From NCBI GenBank assembly GCA_963662155.1, contig OY759263.1:20537165-20601164 (forward strand): DNA of 64,000 nt, in the 5' to 3' direction. The position numbers and the translations under genes were made by a program. The notes under the pieces are model-generated. The model was not told the origin of the DNA and ran no database searches. It saw only the letters and a list, made by a program, of their open reading frames with translations. This document shows, piece after piece, positions 21,481 through 34,973 of the stretch (its first letter is position 1; each line of letters starts with the position of its first letter). Origin of the DNA: Lamellibrachia columna. Its lineage: Eukaryota > Annelida > Polychaeta > Sabellida > Siboglinidae.

Positions 21481-21744
21481 AAGTCATGTACCCCTCTAGT
21501 TATAGCAGGAAGACCAGTTGTGTGTAAACGGATTGATGAAGGAAACTAAGTGAGAGGTCAGCCTCCTAGAAAACGCTATATCAAACCAAACCGTCCCAGC
21601 TGAAAGACTACAGCTATATTAAAAGAACATCTATACCTGGATAGCAGACGGCACAGCTATATTAAATACTCCATTGACCTATCCAGAGAGTGTCCAGGTA
21701 TGGAATTGTGTGGGTTAGCCTAGGATGTCCAGAATAGTGGTCCA

Positions 21745-21935
21745 TGGCTGAGATTGTGTGGTAGAGCGTTGGACTTGCGGTTGAGGGGACTAGGGTTCGA
21801 AACCACCTGCTGCCATTTCAAATATTGGGCAATTTCATTTACACCACTTTGCCTGTGTCTTTTGGAAGAGACACTAAAGGCCGTTGATCCCTTCCGCCAG
21901 GTGTCTCTGTCAGGGAAGTAAAAGGTCCCACACAT
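21745..21935 (+). mobile_element. tRNA-derived SINE, single head (copy B)
   Basis: Counterpart of 4209-4420, ending earlier, at CCCACACATG. Confidence 0.65.
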
Positions 21936-22030
21936 GTTAGAATTGTTAGCCCCAGACAGGGCTGTTTGGAATTAAATGTCATAAGAACCTAATCCTTGTG
22001 AAGAAAATAATTATAAATATTAGTGTTGTC

Positions 22031-22408
22031 ATGCTTCTTGGTCTGGAACCAAACAGTTGGTACCACGGGTCTTCGGTTCTACCCCAATCCAGATCTGGAA
22101 CCAAACAGTTGTTTCCATGGGTCTTCGGTTCTACCCCCTTCCAGACCTGGAACCAAACAGTTGGTTCCACAGGTCTTGGTTCTACCCTCTTCCAGATCTG
22201 GAACCAAACAGTTGGTTCCACAGGTCTCGGTTCTTCCCTCTTCCAGACCTGGAGCCAAACAGTTGGTTCCACAGGTCTCGGTTCTACCCCCTTCCAGGCC
22301 TGGAACCAAACAGTTGGTACCGTGGGTCTCGGTTCTACCCCATTCCAGACCTGGAACCAAACAGTTGGTTCCACAGATCTCGGTTCTACCCCCTTCCAGA
22401 CCTGGAGC
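22031..22408 (+). repeat. 51-bp hairpin minisatellite, about 7 units (copy B)
   Basis: Same unit as 4572-5095 with fewer copies and more unit-to-unit substitutions. The GGAACCAA/TTGGTTCC stem is kept in most units. Confidence 0.9.
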
Positions 22409-22769
22409 CGTCAGAACACTAGTTATCAGTGATACAGTCACCCAGTCGTGATATTCTAAGCTCTGTATCTAATGTATCTAAATACTGTATCTAATGCCCA
22501 TTGTCCAGTTGCATGTGCTGACTATAGAGTGTTTAGATTGACTTAAATGGCCATATATAGAGTGTAGCAACTGCACTATGCTATGCAATGGGAGCTCCTT
22601 ATGAAACAACTCTTCATCAATTACAAAAAACAACCTGTTCTTTCTTCAGTTGCAGTGACATCTTCCACCACTGAGTCGGCAATAAGTTTGATCACCATTC
22701 ATATTCCTTCGGCACCAGGGTGTGTCACCTGACATTGACACATTTAGTGACGCTGACATAAGACGCAAG

Positions 22770-23103
22770 ATGTCACCTGTAACAAACATTGAGGAATACC
22801 AAAATGTTCCCGCCCGGGCTCTTAACATGTCCATACGCAATTTCCTCTCCCACATGCTGGACAGGGAAGAGGTTTCCGTGACCTCAAGGCACCTCTTGAT
22901 GAACTGGATGGGCTTGGCTGAGCTGCTGGGCTACAGTTATGATGCCATCATGAACTTTGATAGCAATGGAAGTCGAGGAAAAACTAGGATGTTGCTAGGT
23001 GATTATACCATGAAAGGGGGTGACGTTGGTACACTTCTACTATCTTTGCAAGAACTGGAACGCCACGACATTCTTGAGGATGCTGGATTCCAGGAGAGTC
23101 TCC
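22770..23103 (+). CDS. MYD88: MyD88-B coding exon 1: death domain
   Basis: The Met at 22770 follows the same logic as copy A. The donor is CTCC|GTAAGTG, and the exon probably starts at 22719. Confidence 0.85.
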
Positions 23104-25209
23104 GTAAGTGTCACAAATGTCTACATTTATTAGTGTCAAATGGTGTGTGTTTATGAATATCTAAAAGTGTAGTATATGCTGCAAAGGTGACTAATTATAT
23201 TAATATTCTTCATTTCAAATAGACATCCTATCCACACACACACACGCACATACATCTGTATACAACTGTATCCAGTGTATGCTAATTTAACAACATGTTT
23301 CTAAATTTGGAGAATTGTACAGCGTTTTAATTGGTAATTATTACCATAATAATGAAAGTTACAATAACCAACTTTTTTTAACATTGCACAAATGCAAAAT
23401 TGTGTTTAAATTTCATTATTGTTTTTTTTCTTTCGTTCTTTTGATGTTTTCAGAATCGTTTTACTTTTACAATAATTTTGTTTTAAGGTTTTTCACTTAC
23501 CAACAGTTTTGAGTGTCATGTGGTATAACCCAGTTTTCTTCTTTTTCGTATTTTTACTGCCAGTTTCTTAGGCCTACATAACTTCCAGGTACACACAAAT
23601 TCACATATATATCACTCAAAAGATCATACATCAGTGTGCTAAAGAATTTTTTATTAATAAGTTTTGGAAACTAAATATTATTTTGATTAAATTTCTTAGT
23701 CAGTAAATATTATATAAAAATCTCATATGGGTAGAGCAGGATTTCATATAGGTAAGTTGTCCATATTTGCCCTATAAAAGGCCTTAAAACATTAATTACA
23801 CAGAGTGAATTTTTAATATGGTCCATTGCTTGAAATCTAAATGCAAACATTTGTTGATCCCTGTAGTCATAATATACTGGTATGCTTGGTGGTATCAGGA
23901 AGTGTTTTACAATTTGATCATGGGCATTACCTCAGTGCATTTTCTGACACTCTCTGATTGGTGTCAGCTAATGTATTGTGCAAGATATAATTCGCTTCTA
24001 ATTGAAATGACATAGGTAAATGATTTGCATTGCTACATCTATAAACAGAGCAAACAATGTCACAGTGAATAATATGTGACATTTGTACTTTGTAACAAGT
24101 ACAAATCCACAACCTAGGGTTGCTACACAGTAAGAACAAAAGCTAATTAAGTTTACCTCTGTATGTTATTTGACGTATTGACGACACCTGTGCGCATGGA
24201 CTATGATGTAACCTATGAACTGTGTGGTGGATTCATACATGATGGGATTCGTACTTGATGCCACATTAATATTGATTCTGGGACACCAATTTATGTTATA
24301 CCAGGCATTAAATGGTGTCATGTTATATAATGGAATAACACTTGTGTGGATTATGAAGTTCAGACTGTTCTTTGAATTGTTATTTGTATACTTTAAAACT
24401 TTGGAATTTGTGTTGAATATTTCTGTGGGGAACCTACTATTACTAGGCTACAATAACAACAAAACAAAATACTGTGACATATATCAACATTTATTGGAAC
24501 ATTTTATTGTGCATCCACTCGTTTTGTGTACAAATGATAATTATTATTATACAGCAATAACAAAACATAAAGTACAAATCCACATGTCATGTATGAATCC
24601 ATGCATCAAATACACTGTATGGTCATATTGATCATTAATATTGATTTAATGCTGCTGTTACTACATCATGTCAGAAAGACCTAATGGCATCAACAGAGAT
24701 CCAAGACAACCATAGTGTCAGGGATGGCTGTGTTTTCTCCTCTGTCGGATAATAAATTAAATGTGAATCAAACTACTTATCTATAACATTGTTAATGAGC
24801 AAGTCCAATCATTTGAAAGTAACATAAACTTGCATGGGGGTCATTTGTGGTAACCACAATTAGTGAAAATACAGACAGTAGTTTTATGCACTTTCTTCTA
24901 GATAATACGAATTCATGATATAAAATTACATTTTAATAATCAGGATTGAGACCAGTATGGTACACTATTGTAACGGGTATAATCCTGTAAAGTACATATA
25001 TTAATAATAAGTTACTTATAGTGCCCCATCCAAATAATTGGTGTATACCTTGCCATGGGGTGTACATTATAAATAAAATCACTACTAAAACTACAGTTAA
25101 AACTACTAATGTACAAAAACGTACAATCAATACTAGTAAAACACACTAAAATATCTTATATAATGTAAATAGTTAAAACTAATATACACATTTATTTGTT
25201 TAATTAATT

Positions 25210-25248
<39 letters not shown>

Positions 25249-28200
25249 TAATAAATAAATAATATATATAGTTAATTAAGATCACTATGCTTAAACATGA
25301 TGATTCTATACAATTAAATAGTACAATAGTTTTTAAAAAGATGCGTCTTGAGAGCCACTTTGAACTGGCCAACACTCGTGCACTGGCGCACTGTGATGGG
25401 CAGACTACAGATGCGGTTACATCTTAGCCATGATTTACAGGTTTCCTTGTATCCACATGGCAAGCTCTGACACCACTTGCACTTTGACAAACCAATAGAT
25501 TTAAAACAATACACAATGGTTAATTGTTTCATTTTCTGTTGAACAGGAAATGATGTGGACGCATATTTGTTAAGCCAGCAGCAACAGAATACACAAAGGC
25601 CTCCCGAACAGGTCCCAGAAGGTGGGGTTCACAGCAACGAGGCACACCTCAACATACTTAATTAAGTTCCAAAAGGGATGATGTAAAGTCAATGGTTGGA
25701 AGCGTGCAATGTGCTGGGAAACAAAATGAAGATAAATGCATTAATAACTGGATGTGCTAAAAAATGGTCTCAACCACATGTGAGATTTCATTTAAGAGAT
25801 AACTTTCTCACTGTTATACAAAGCATTATATGTACAATGAGATGTCGAATTGGCATCAAATTACTGAATTGCATAAGTTACATGGTGTCCACAAAGTATC
25901 TTTCATATAACATGAATTTTCTGATGGTGTTGTCGAATTTGCAACAGATTACTGAATAGTGTAAGTTACACTGCGTCCACGAAGTCTTTTTCACATAACA
26001 AACACATTTCCTATTGACTTGAATTTTCTTATGGTGTTGTGGGACGTCTTCAATATAGCAAAACAAGAAAAAAGAAAATTAGCTTCAAGTTATGAAGAGA
26101 TTTAAAGACGGACACAGTAACTTACAAAACGTTGAATTCTCATAGTTTTAAGTGGGACTCAGACAATTTGGTCAGAAAGACAAGTCCTTTTTGCTGAACG
26201 ATCTATTGGATTAAATGTGTTTATAAACGATTCAGCCATTTCAAAATGTTACTGGTTTTTGTGGCTATGGAGCTGATATGATGTAAGTTATGGCGTTGTT
26301 GAGATGCAAGCATAAGAGTTTTATGTTCTTTGTGTTGGCTCTTCATGCCGACTTGAATGTTATCTCTGAGCACTGTTTCCGTGTGTTTGCAGTGACATCT
26401 GCTGGGCCATCTTGTCTTGATCCCGGCATGTACATTGATGGTCAAGAATCTATGGCATTGACAATCCAGGACAGTAAGTAGGGGACTGACAATAAACCAT
26501 TGTATTGATAGTAAATTGAACTATCAGTGGTTAAAGTTGATAGTACACTGAACTGTCGATAGTAACAATAGTTTCCAAAAACATTTCATCCGGGCTACTT
26601 GTGCCACAGTAGCAATAGAAATAAACATGTTTCAGCTACATTGAAAATTTTTATTTATTTATCGACCTTCTAGCGACATTCATGATTCTAGCATTTATAC
26701 AGTCCATAGATAAGTTGTTCCATCCTGATCATAATACAACACGAACTCAAGTAGTTGAGAAATTTAAAGTGAAACAGAAGTTATAGTTTTGGGCATATGC
26801 ACCTGTAAGACTTATTAAAACATAATAACTTTCAACTCCAATTATGAATATCACACCAGTGGTTTACTAGGAAAACCTTGTTGAACACACATCTTAATTT
26901 CATGGGCCGTGCCATACTCTTAGATAACCCTACGTCACAAATGTTAAAGTCTAGCAAAATTCACTTACCAAATGAAACTATATTTGTATACACCTATTCC
27001 TGTACTTGCCTATGGTATATATGGCCATGCTGTTTGTGTCCAAATTCAACTTATGTAACATATTTTGGCTTTTGTTTACTAAACTCCTCTTTCTGACAAA
27101 ATGTCATGTTTGTTTGAGACTTTGCATTGGTTCTGTGTATACTGGGATCACTTAATACATAGTCTATATTACCCTATTTTCAAAGAACTGCACATGCATT
27201 TATAGGTCACACTGGCTAACATGTCATCCCTTGGTCAGCTGGAGAAATGAGTGGAATCGCCCACTTTTAGAACACATTCTGAGTAAACCACTGACATGAT
27301 ATTTTTTATTTTAGTTGCACTTGATTAGTTTATCTCTTTTAGGTGCGTTGCCCCAAAACCATGACTTTTGTTTCGCTTTAAAATGTCATATGTTTGATCA
27401 TTGGCAAAATTACAGTAGGTAGATAGGTAGAGATGTAAACAAGAAAAAATGTGTCACCACAAATTTTCCATTGGTATGACATGGATACGACAAATCATAT
27501 CTGGTCAAGCACAAACCAATTATTGTCATTAATGTTACATCGACAAATTACCCGGTGTTTGTTTTTTCCAGGTGAAACTGGGACAGCGACCGAGTATGAT
27601 GCATATGTCGTTTATGCAGATGAAGATTTCACGTTTGTCAGGGAAATGATCGATCAACTGGAGACAAAGTTTGGTCTGCGTCTGTGCATATCAAACCGCG
27701 ACATGCTTGCTGGATCTGCTGAGTTTCAGGCTGTTGCGGCACTGATCAAGAAGAGGTAATTGTATTTGTAATTGCAAGCACTGTAAGAATTATTGTTTAT
27801 ACTTGAATCATTCTTTTATTTTGCATTGTGCTAGATTAGTCGGTATCTTATGATGAAACTCATTTCAGAATGTCTAGGATCAAATGAGCTTAAAGTAGAC
27901 TTTCCTGGTGTCTCCAGAGGTGCTGCTGAGTTCTTCACAATGATGAAAACTTTTATTGCTTCTCATACTGTATTCAATGTTAAAAATGTGATCATAAGTA
28001 AATTCAATTATAATATATATGATTATGTCAAAATATTGCTGCATATATTTGTGATAATTACACATAACTGATAAAGCTACAAGTATAATATTTTTGAAAC
28101 AATTTTGTTTGATCTCCTGAGTATTATCTAAAGTTTTGTAGATAGCTTTTAACATAATAAAATTTTTATTTTGACAATTAACTCGTTCGTTAATTTTGTT

Positions 28201-31200
28201 GGCTTTCAGTTGTTGTAGTTGTTTATTTTTTTATCATTGTCTCTAAATTCCCTCTGATGTGCAGGTCGTAAATGCCTGAATGTAGCTATCAGAAAAATAC
28301 AGTTTGAAAAAAATTGTGAACCAACAATTGGAACCGATATAAAGAATTACATTCAGAGATTCCATGTGTTGTCAAGACACTAATGTTGTGTTTTTAGGTG
28401 TAAAAAGGTGATCGTGGTGATGAGTCCTGCATTCAAACGTAGCCATATGTGCACATTCGCTACAAATTTTGCATTCTCGCTATGCCCAAGTAAGTTATTT
28501 TTCAACTGCTGTTTATTGTTAGATCCATTACTGCAACATATAACAACATTTATCACACACATTTTATTTGTATTATGCATACAATTTTTTTTTGTTGGTT
28601 CACAATTATATTTGTGTATCTAGCAAACATGGCCGCCCCAGAATTCAATGAAATATATGACAGAACGTCTAACAGCTTACATTTGTGGCAGCCATGTTTG
28701 TTAGCTTGTCGGACTGTTAAGTAAAAAGACACAATGGATCTGACAGTTGCAGGTTAAAGGGAAGGCACAATCCTAAAACAAAACAATATAGAATCTTATT
28801 TTCTGAGATGTGTTTCAGTTTCATTTTGCCGTTATTAATTTTACAATTAGGACCAATATTATGAGCTGATGTGTAGATGTACAGTTTTAGCTTGTTCACG
28901 TTCCAGCTGTGAACTGACATATTGTTAACGTGATATACAACGTGTACGCTGTAGCACATTGCAAACATTGACCTACTTCCATGTGACCAACTCATGCATA
29001 CACTAAGCATATTTCATTTGATTTACTTATGTAACTATCATTATATTGATATCTGTATTTACAGCTTAGGCTTCAGCTAGAAGCGTACATGTAGTCATAT
29101 ATTGATATATATTGTCTCTTACATGTTTTATCTCTTATTGCATTTAATTTATTACTTGATTTTAAATCAGTTTTGTTTTCATTTGACCAGGTTTCTTCTA
29201 TTCAGGAGTTGTTTTTTATGTATTTAGCCGCAACTTTAAAATTTTTCTTCATACATTGATATTTAAATTTGGTATTCTATTACTCTTACCTATACATTTG
29301 CATCATTATGAATTTTATTATAATAATTTATTTTATCATTATATATATTATAGTTTAAGTGCCACTGAACATATATTATATCCAGGTATACAACGCTGTA
29401 TAAATAATGTTTATTATTATTACTAGTCCTTAACTTGGTAATGTTCCCTCATTGTAGGCACCCTTCGGGGCATCCTGGTCCCCATTCTGTAAGCACCCTG
29501 TCAGATCCCTAACTTGTTGATGTTCCCTCATTGTAGGCACCCTTCGGGGCATCCTGGTCCCCATTCTGTATGAACCCTGTCAGATCCCTGACATACTTCT
29601 CTACATTGCCCCACTTGACTTCACCAAGGTCGAGTACATTCAGTGGTTCTGGGAACGGCTCCAACATTCTCTGCGGCCAAGGCGTGTCACAGGAGACCAG
29701 AGGTATGTATCGTAGATGTCTATTGCAAACTGCTATCATTGTGCATTTTCAGACAAATGTAAAAAATCTGAATCTCCTCATCTGTAAGATGATTCACTCC
29801 ATCAGTTCTTATTAATGTTATTAATAAGGGCATTAAAATGTGAAGACCACACAGGTAAGACGATCAGGGTCACATCTTTTCCATTTTGAGCTAGAGCAAT
29901 ATAATAGGTGTGATTGGACCGTGATCATTTGACTCAATTTCCATCCATAATCCTATACTTAAAGTGCATTATTATGAAGTGAAGTGACTAAGCTAAATGA
30001 TTACAAGGTGCATTCTTCATGTGCTAAATATAAAAATATATCTATTTAGGCCAGTGTTCGTCACGACCGTGATTGTTCAAGCTTTGTTTGCCCGGACCAA
30101 TCATTTTACTGTTGAGCACCATATCTGTTGCTGTGGATTTAACAGCAACTCTTTTCATTGATCCTCCAGTTATTTCCACAGAACCTTTACCAATATGGTT
30201 ACCAAATGGCAACACTAACTAAAAAAATTTGACTGAGGTCGTTTTACGTTTTTGTACTTGTGTATCAGTAATCAGGGCAGGTTCAAGAGTGGCATTGGTT
30301 GTGATAGTCATCCATGGTAAAATCAGTCTGCGTTAATGTGCAGTGTATTTTAAACAAGCAACAATATGGCATTACATTATTTTAATTCCCAAAAAAATAC
30401 CAGCTTATGAAACATCAAAAAAGTATGCTGACCAATTTAGTAGAAATGCATAAGCCATACTCCAAAATAAACACTTCATTAGTTCAATTCCTTCGTAAAT
30501 TTAGTTCCTCTGTAGACCCTTAAAAATCCAAGGCGCATCCAGAAAAGTTCTTAATTCCAACATAAACATTTTGAATGAGATGATATCCATATAAAAATTG
30601 TCTTTTAGTTTGTATGCAGTTTGTATGTTTATGTAATATGCCAATTTTAGACTAGTTACACATGCAAATCCTCATCTGTGGAGCGCTGTAGACAAAACTG
30701 ACGTCACTGCATGATCAACATTTTAGTTATTCCTAACGTGATGTGTGAACATTTATTTTAAAAGAATTCACTGAATAATGAAATAGGTTTAAAAACGTTG
30801 TTTGTGTGTTTTAAAGCAACATACATTACATATCAACCCAATATTTGTGTGTTTACAATGAAAAAAACATCCATTTGTATATTGTCTGTTTGTTTGTGCA
30901 GTTCGCCACCCGAACAACCGCCACCGTATGAAGAAAGTGACAGTTCTCTTTGTGATATTGTCGCTATCCCTTGTGATGCTCACGAGGGCGCCATTTCTGA
31001 AGCTAGTGGCTGCATTGCCGATGCTAGCAGCTCCATTCGCATCACTAGCAGCTCCACTGGTGACCTTGGCGGTGCCACTGCCAACCGTGATGGTGTGATT
31101 GGTTGTTGCACAGGAGACACTGTTTTTTACAAGAGCCTGAGTTCTAGTGACCTCAGCAACACCACCAGTAGTAATTCAGGCAGTGGAAAAAGCAAAAAGA

Positions 31201-31301
31201 AGTCTATCTTCAACAAACTAAAGTCAATGACCAAGCAACAGGCTCAGAAAGGCCATGTCACCACCGTGGGTCTTACAGCAGAACATGAAGCCTTGCAGTG
31301 A
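22770..31301 (+). CDS. MYD88: MyD88 adaptor protein, copy B (six coding exons)
   Basis: Coding exons are 22770-23103, 26393-26473, 27572-27755, 28398-28489, 29537-29702 and 30902-31301, with the same phases as copy A, giving about 418 residues. Death domain, intermediate segment and TIR are all present (ALNMSIRNFLSHMLD, YDAYVVYADED, RDMLAGS, YIQWFWERL). The TIR encoded by exons 3 and 4 is identical to copy A. Exon 5 differs at a few residues, for example YEPCQIPDI instead of YKSCQIPDL. The tail has EQPPPYEESD, which matches the PPxY WW-domain ligand. Copy A has SPPY, which does not. No stop or frameshift is visible, so this is probably a working paralogue. The exon 1 acceptor (GGCACCAG, ending at 22718) is a better match than that of copy A. 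Copy B's far-upstream sequence is unrelated to copy A's. Confidence 0.88.
25314..25532 (-). mobile_element. LINE 3'-end fragment (copy B)
   Basis: Same C-terminal pattern as at 8029-8262 (SLPITVRQ..VGQFKVALKTHLF). A TA microsatellite precedes it at 25214-25245. Confidence 0.6.
26393..26473 (+). CDS. MYD88: MyD88-B coding exon 2: intermediate segment
   Basis: 81 nt, phase 1/1, reading TSAGPSCLDPGMYIDGQES then MALTIQD. It has more amino-acid changes against copy A than the TIR exons. Confidence 0.75.
26764..27381. mobile_element. TTAA-flanked foldback MITE (copy B)
   Basis: Orthologous to 9623-10239, with TTAA at 26764-26767 and 27378-27381. The insertion therefore predates the duplication or was carried by conversion. 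Confidence 0.65.
27572..27755 (+). CDS. MYD88: MyD88-B coding exon 3: first half of the TIR domain
   Basis: Acceptor GTTTTTTCCAG, donor AAGAG|GTAATT. The protein is identical to copy A, with only silent changes seen. Confidence 0.9.
28312..28607. repeat. 16-bp inverted repeat bracketing exon 4 (copy B)
   Basis: AATTGTGAACCAACAA at 28312-28327 and its reverse complement at 28592-28607, with exon 4 between. Confidence 0.7.
28398..28489 (+). CDS. MYD88: MyD88-B coding exon 4: central TIR
   Basis: Identical in protein to copy A exon 4, with the same splice sites. Confidence 0.88.
29458..29536 (+). repeat. Tandem partial copy of exon 5 (copy B)
   Basis: As in copy A, the acceptor and first 31 nt or so of exon 5 are duplicated 79 nt upstream, ending in CATTCTGTAAGC. 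Both units here read GCACCCTTCGGGG. Both units in copy A read GCAGCCTTCAGGG. Confidence 0.75.
29537..29702 (+). CDS. MYD88: MyD88-B coding exon 5: end of the TIR domain
   Basis: Acceptor CCTCATTGTAG, donor CCAGAG|GTATGT. Box 3 (IQWFWERLQ) is intact, and read-through of the donor meets TAG after four codons. Confidence 0.88.
30902..31301 (+). CDS. MYD88: MyD88-B coding exon 6: C-terminal tail with PPPY
   Basis: The acceptor is TTTGTTTGTGCAG. The tail has PPPYEESD, a Ser/Thr-rich middle (SSIRITSSSTGD, SSNSGSGKSKKKS) and the shared end KQQAQKGHVTTVGLTAEHEA. It is 54 nt longer than copy A and the frame is kept. Confidence 0.75.
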
Positions 31302-34300
31302 CTTTTCCAAGATATACCCTCTACAAATTATGTTAACTGGGTATAATAGTAGTTATTATTAGCATATCCAAACGTTTGGTTACCTGTATAGACTCTCATC
31401 ATCTTAGCAAGATGGCTTCTTCAGTATGACTGACATCCTAGTAGGATCAAGTCACGATAGACGTGTGGAAGCTTGTAGTTCCCCTCATCTCGGTTGATGG
31501 CTGTCTGTGTCTTCCGTATCTGTGTCGTTTCTTTCACATTTGAATATGCTAATAAGAACTGTATTATTATGAAAATGAACTATCCTGAAGAAAATATTAA
31601 AAAATATGTTAACTGGGGTTTTAAGAGTCAATAGATCTCTTGGGCATTTGCACAAAATGGAGTAACTTCTCTGACGGTGTATTACGGATTCATGGAATGG
31701 ATCTCAGAAACTATGCATTGAACCACTGTACATATGAAACTGCGTCTGTATGTTGCATCGTTGTTGAAATGCTGAAGCTTACATGTGTGTTGACACACGC
31801 CATCTCCGGGTTGAACTTTCATATGAACAGTGTAAAAGCTTTTCTGAATAGCTGCCCTTCAGGGGTCGCCATGTTCAAGTAAACATTATATTGTAGGTGG
31901 TTGTGGGGCAGGCATATTTTCTTTTTAACTTACTGCATATTTGAGTAATAACCACAAGCAGATACTTGTGTGAAGCCATTCCACAGGTATGTCATGTGGC
32001 AGCGTCCGTGGATGCACATTCTGTTGTGTGCTTTAAATGTTTTGGGTATTTTGGTTTTGGTGTGTTTATAACCCATGAATCGTGATATGGACAATTAATC
32101 TGTTTAAATAGTCTGAAGTAGATTCTAGGTCATGGTATATTGTTATCAACAGATTTGTATATCAGTAATAAATTTATATTTTAGTGGCTAAGAAGTTATT
32201 CTTGGGATTCTACCGAGTTAGTTGCTTATGTGAAACTAATTATGTTACAAACATTTTGGATTTTTGATAAACACTGCACATTAAAAAAATGCATATTTTG
32301 ATTTTGTTTTGTGAAATAAAATTTTATTGTGTAAAACCCCGTTGCTCAAGAACTTGGCTTGTTGGATCTGACCAAATTTAACGTTGTGGAAGCTCTGTTT
32401 CTAAGATGTGTAAAATATAATTCACAATTATGCGATTATTATCATGAATTGTGATTAACTTATTTAGACCCAAAATAAAACCCAGGTTGCTGTTATGCAG
32501 CTTCCACTGGTTCACAACTTTGATTATAGTTGTAACTTGTGTATCTGTTAGTGTTTGATATTAAAGTTTGTAAGTGATATTATGGTAATTGGAACTCACT
32601 ACTGAATACCTAGGTGCTTAATATGTACTCTATTTTAGCATATCTTGTAGCATTGTTGACTCGTGCCATATTTGAGAAGTGTTTTGTTTATACATCACTT
32701 CATTCGTTACTTTAAAACTGGGTCATACTCATAACGCACATCGTACTGACGTGCAACTATTATTATTTGAAATTATCTGAAAGGTTGACTGGGTGATACC
32801 TCTAACAAGCATGGCATTGTGTTGTCTGATATATCATTCTTGGGATAAACGGTAGGTCACATTTGTGGTTACACTTTATTATTAACACCAGTTGGCTTGG
32901 ATTTCTGATGAGTTGTTGGTTTTAAAGAAATTCTGTGATTACAAGTCGGAATACAAGAACACAAATGTACATGGAAACATCTTTATTATCTCTAACCTAC
33001 ATAGGCTACCATATGTGTAGTACGCTGTCTGATACTACAAGTCAACTTAAAGAACAGTTTGCAACATAAAAATATGTCAATACACCTCCCTTACGTATTC
33101 GTTGGCACTGACGTGTATATCTGTGGTACAAAATGAGTTGAAAGATGCAAATTGGTCTACACCAGCCGAGTGATATTCACAAGTAACAAGTATATGTAAA
33201 ATCAGCTGAACAAATCTTAACATCAATGCTATCTACAACTGTAACTGACCGCAAGTCTCGGCCGATCAACTGACCAGCAAGTAAATTGCCACAAGACTGC
33301 CGTTAATCGCCTGGCGCTTGACCACCATTTAAAAACTTGAATAAAAACATGGTAAAACTATACAGTTGATATTGCACATATGAAATGGAACATCAAAATA
33401 AACAAGTGACAGAACAACCGAGTATCATAGTAGCGACATATATACAAAACAACATTTGACGTACACACTGGTTTGGAAACCGTGTTTGTCTTGGAAATTA
33501 GTACCTCACAGTTCTCCGATTCACATCGATGTTTCTCCTGTGGCACTTACAGATATACAAATATGGCAGACAATCGACATACCTACAACTACTTAAATTG
33601 CATACTGTCATGGGAATGAATGTTGGATAATTGTCAAATATCGCATTGTTTCATTGTGTTTTGATAAAATCAACTGTGAACATTAAAAAAATACATAGAT
33701 GCCAGTGGAACATCTTTACATGCATATGCAGAGAAAGAAAATGCCAATAGTTGCTTTACTTTGTCTCGGTTAAAAGCAAATACAATAGCAGGTTATGCAT
33801 ATCCACTACCCGTTATCTCGTGGTATGGAATTCAATACCCACAACGACTTAACGGTGACCTTGTGATTGCGATGACCCTGACCTAATACGAGTCTTCGGG
33901 AAGTGTAGCAAGATCCAATCAAGACAGACACGAAACACATGCAATCTTTTACACACCACAATAATGTTCAGCAGTGTAAATTATATTTGATAAAATGTTG
34001 GAGTTAACTCTCTTTGCCATCTCATTCTGTCTACATATATACATCTGTTGTTTGTTGTACATTTGTTTCTTCTATTTACGCTTAAGACTCACAAGTGTCA
34101 GCCACAGTATCAGTGACAGACAGAAGAAACAAAATGGCTGCCAGGCTTCACAACAGTAAATAACAACAAAGACAGTGTTTATTGCACATTTTGAACGCTT
34201 TGTGTACACCACTTTTGTTTAGCACCAAACTAGTGACTAGACGAACAGACAGATGATACATCAACTATATCAATGACATCTAACTAGCATTATCTACAGT

Positions 34301-34973
34301 CGTACGCTAATTCTGACGTTTGCCTAGAACGTTGATCTGTTTACACAAGGCACCTGCCAGTGATACATTTTGGCAAATTTAAGGTCACATACACATTTCG
34401 TATAAAAGCAGTTTCCACCAATGTTTACATTGTTTCAAGGCAAATATGTACATTCACTGTGAAATTAGTGTAAGTTTTACTTCAGATCTTATCATTAACA
34501 CACCAGCAGCATCACTGTTCCTAAACCAGAGTGTTCAGGGTATTTTGTTAACATATTAAAATATCTATGCAATGTTTTCATTTGATCAAAAGCCTGTTCG
34601 ATTTCCATAATAATATTCATCATCCTTTAATTAAGCAGTCTACATCAGCATAATTTTCCTATTTGTTACACACAGGACAATGTACAAAACAAAAAAAATT
34701 CAATTCCAATAATCTGTCTTTCTTTTTTTATAAGTCCTGGACACTGTATACAAAACATTCCTCCATAGTAGGTGCATTATAATAAAGATATTAATAAATA
34801 AGTCGGCATTTGGCACAACTTAACCAACATTATAAGAAAACTGGCAGCCATTTTGCCGCTATATATCTTCTAAAAACGTAAAATAAAATTGTTGATTTTC
34901 ATAAAGTTCAGTTATTCTGGTTTGAACAAGACAAAATGTGAACACCATTTTGGCACTAATGGGGTCTAATACT
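31302..34973. other. MyD88-B 3' flank and intergenic sequence
   Basis: The first part matches the copy A 3' flank, including the foldback MITE near 31356-31555, up to about 32068. From there to 34973 the sequence is single-copy and AT-rich, and I see no gene, RNA gene or clear repeat. Confidence 0.5.

Larger units (their letters stand above)
20418..32068 (+). repeat. Segmental duplication, copy B (contains MyD88-B)
   Basis: Collinear partner of 2948-14915. Copy-specific differences include fewer minisatellite units, no left arm of the 8.6-kb inverted repeat, an extra AP-1 site, a longer exon 6 and a missing block of about 360 bases near 31890. Confidence 0.9.
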
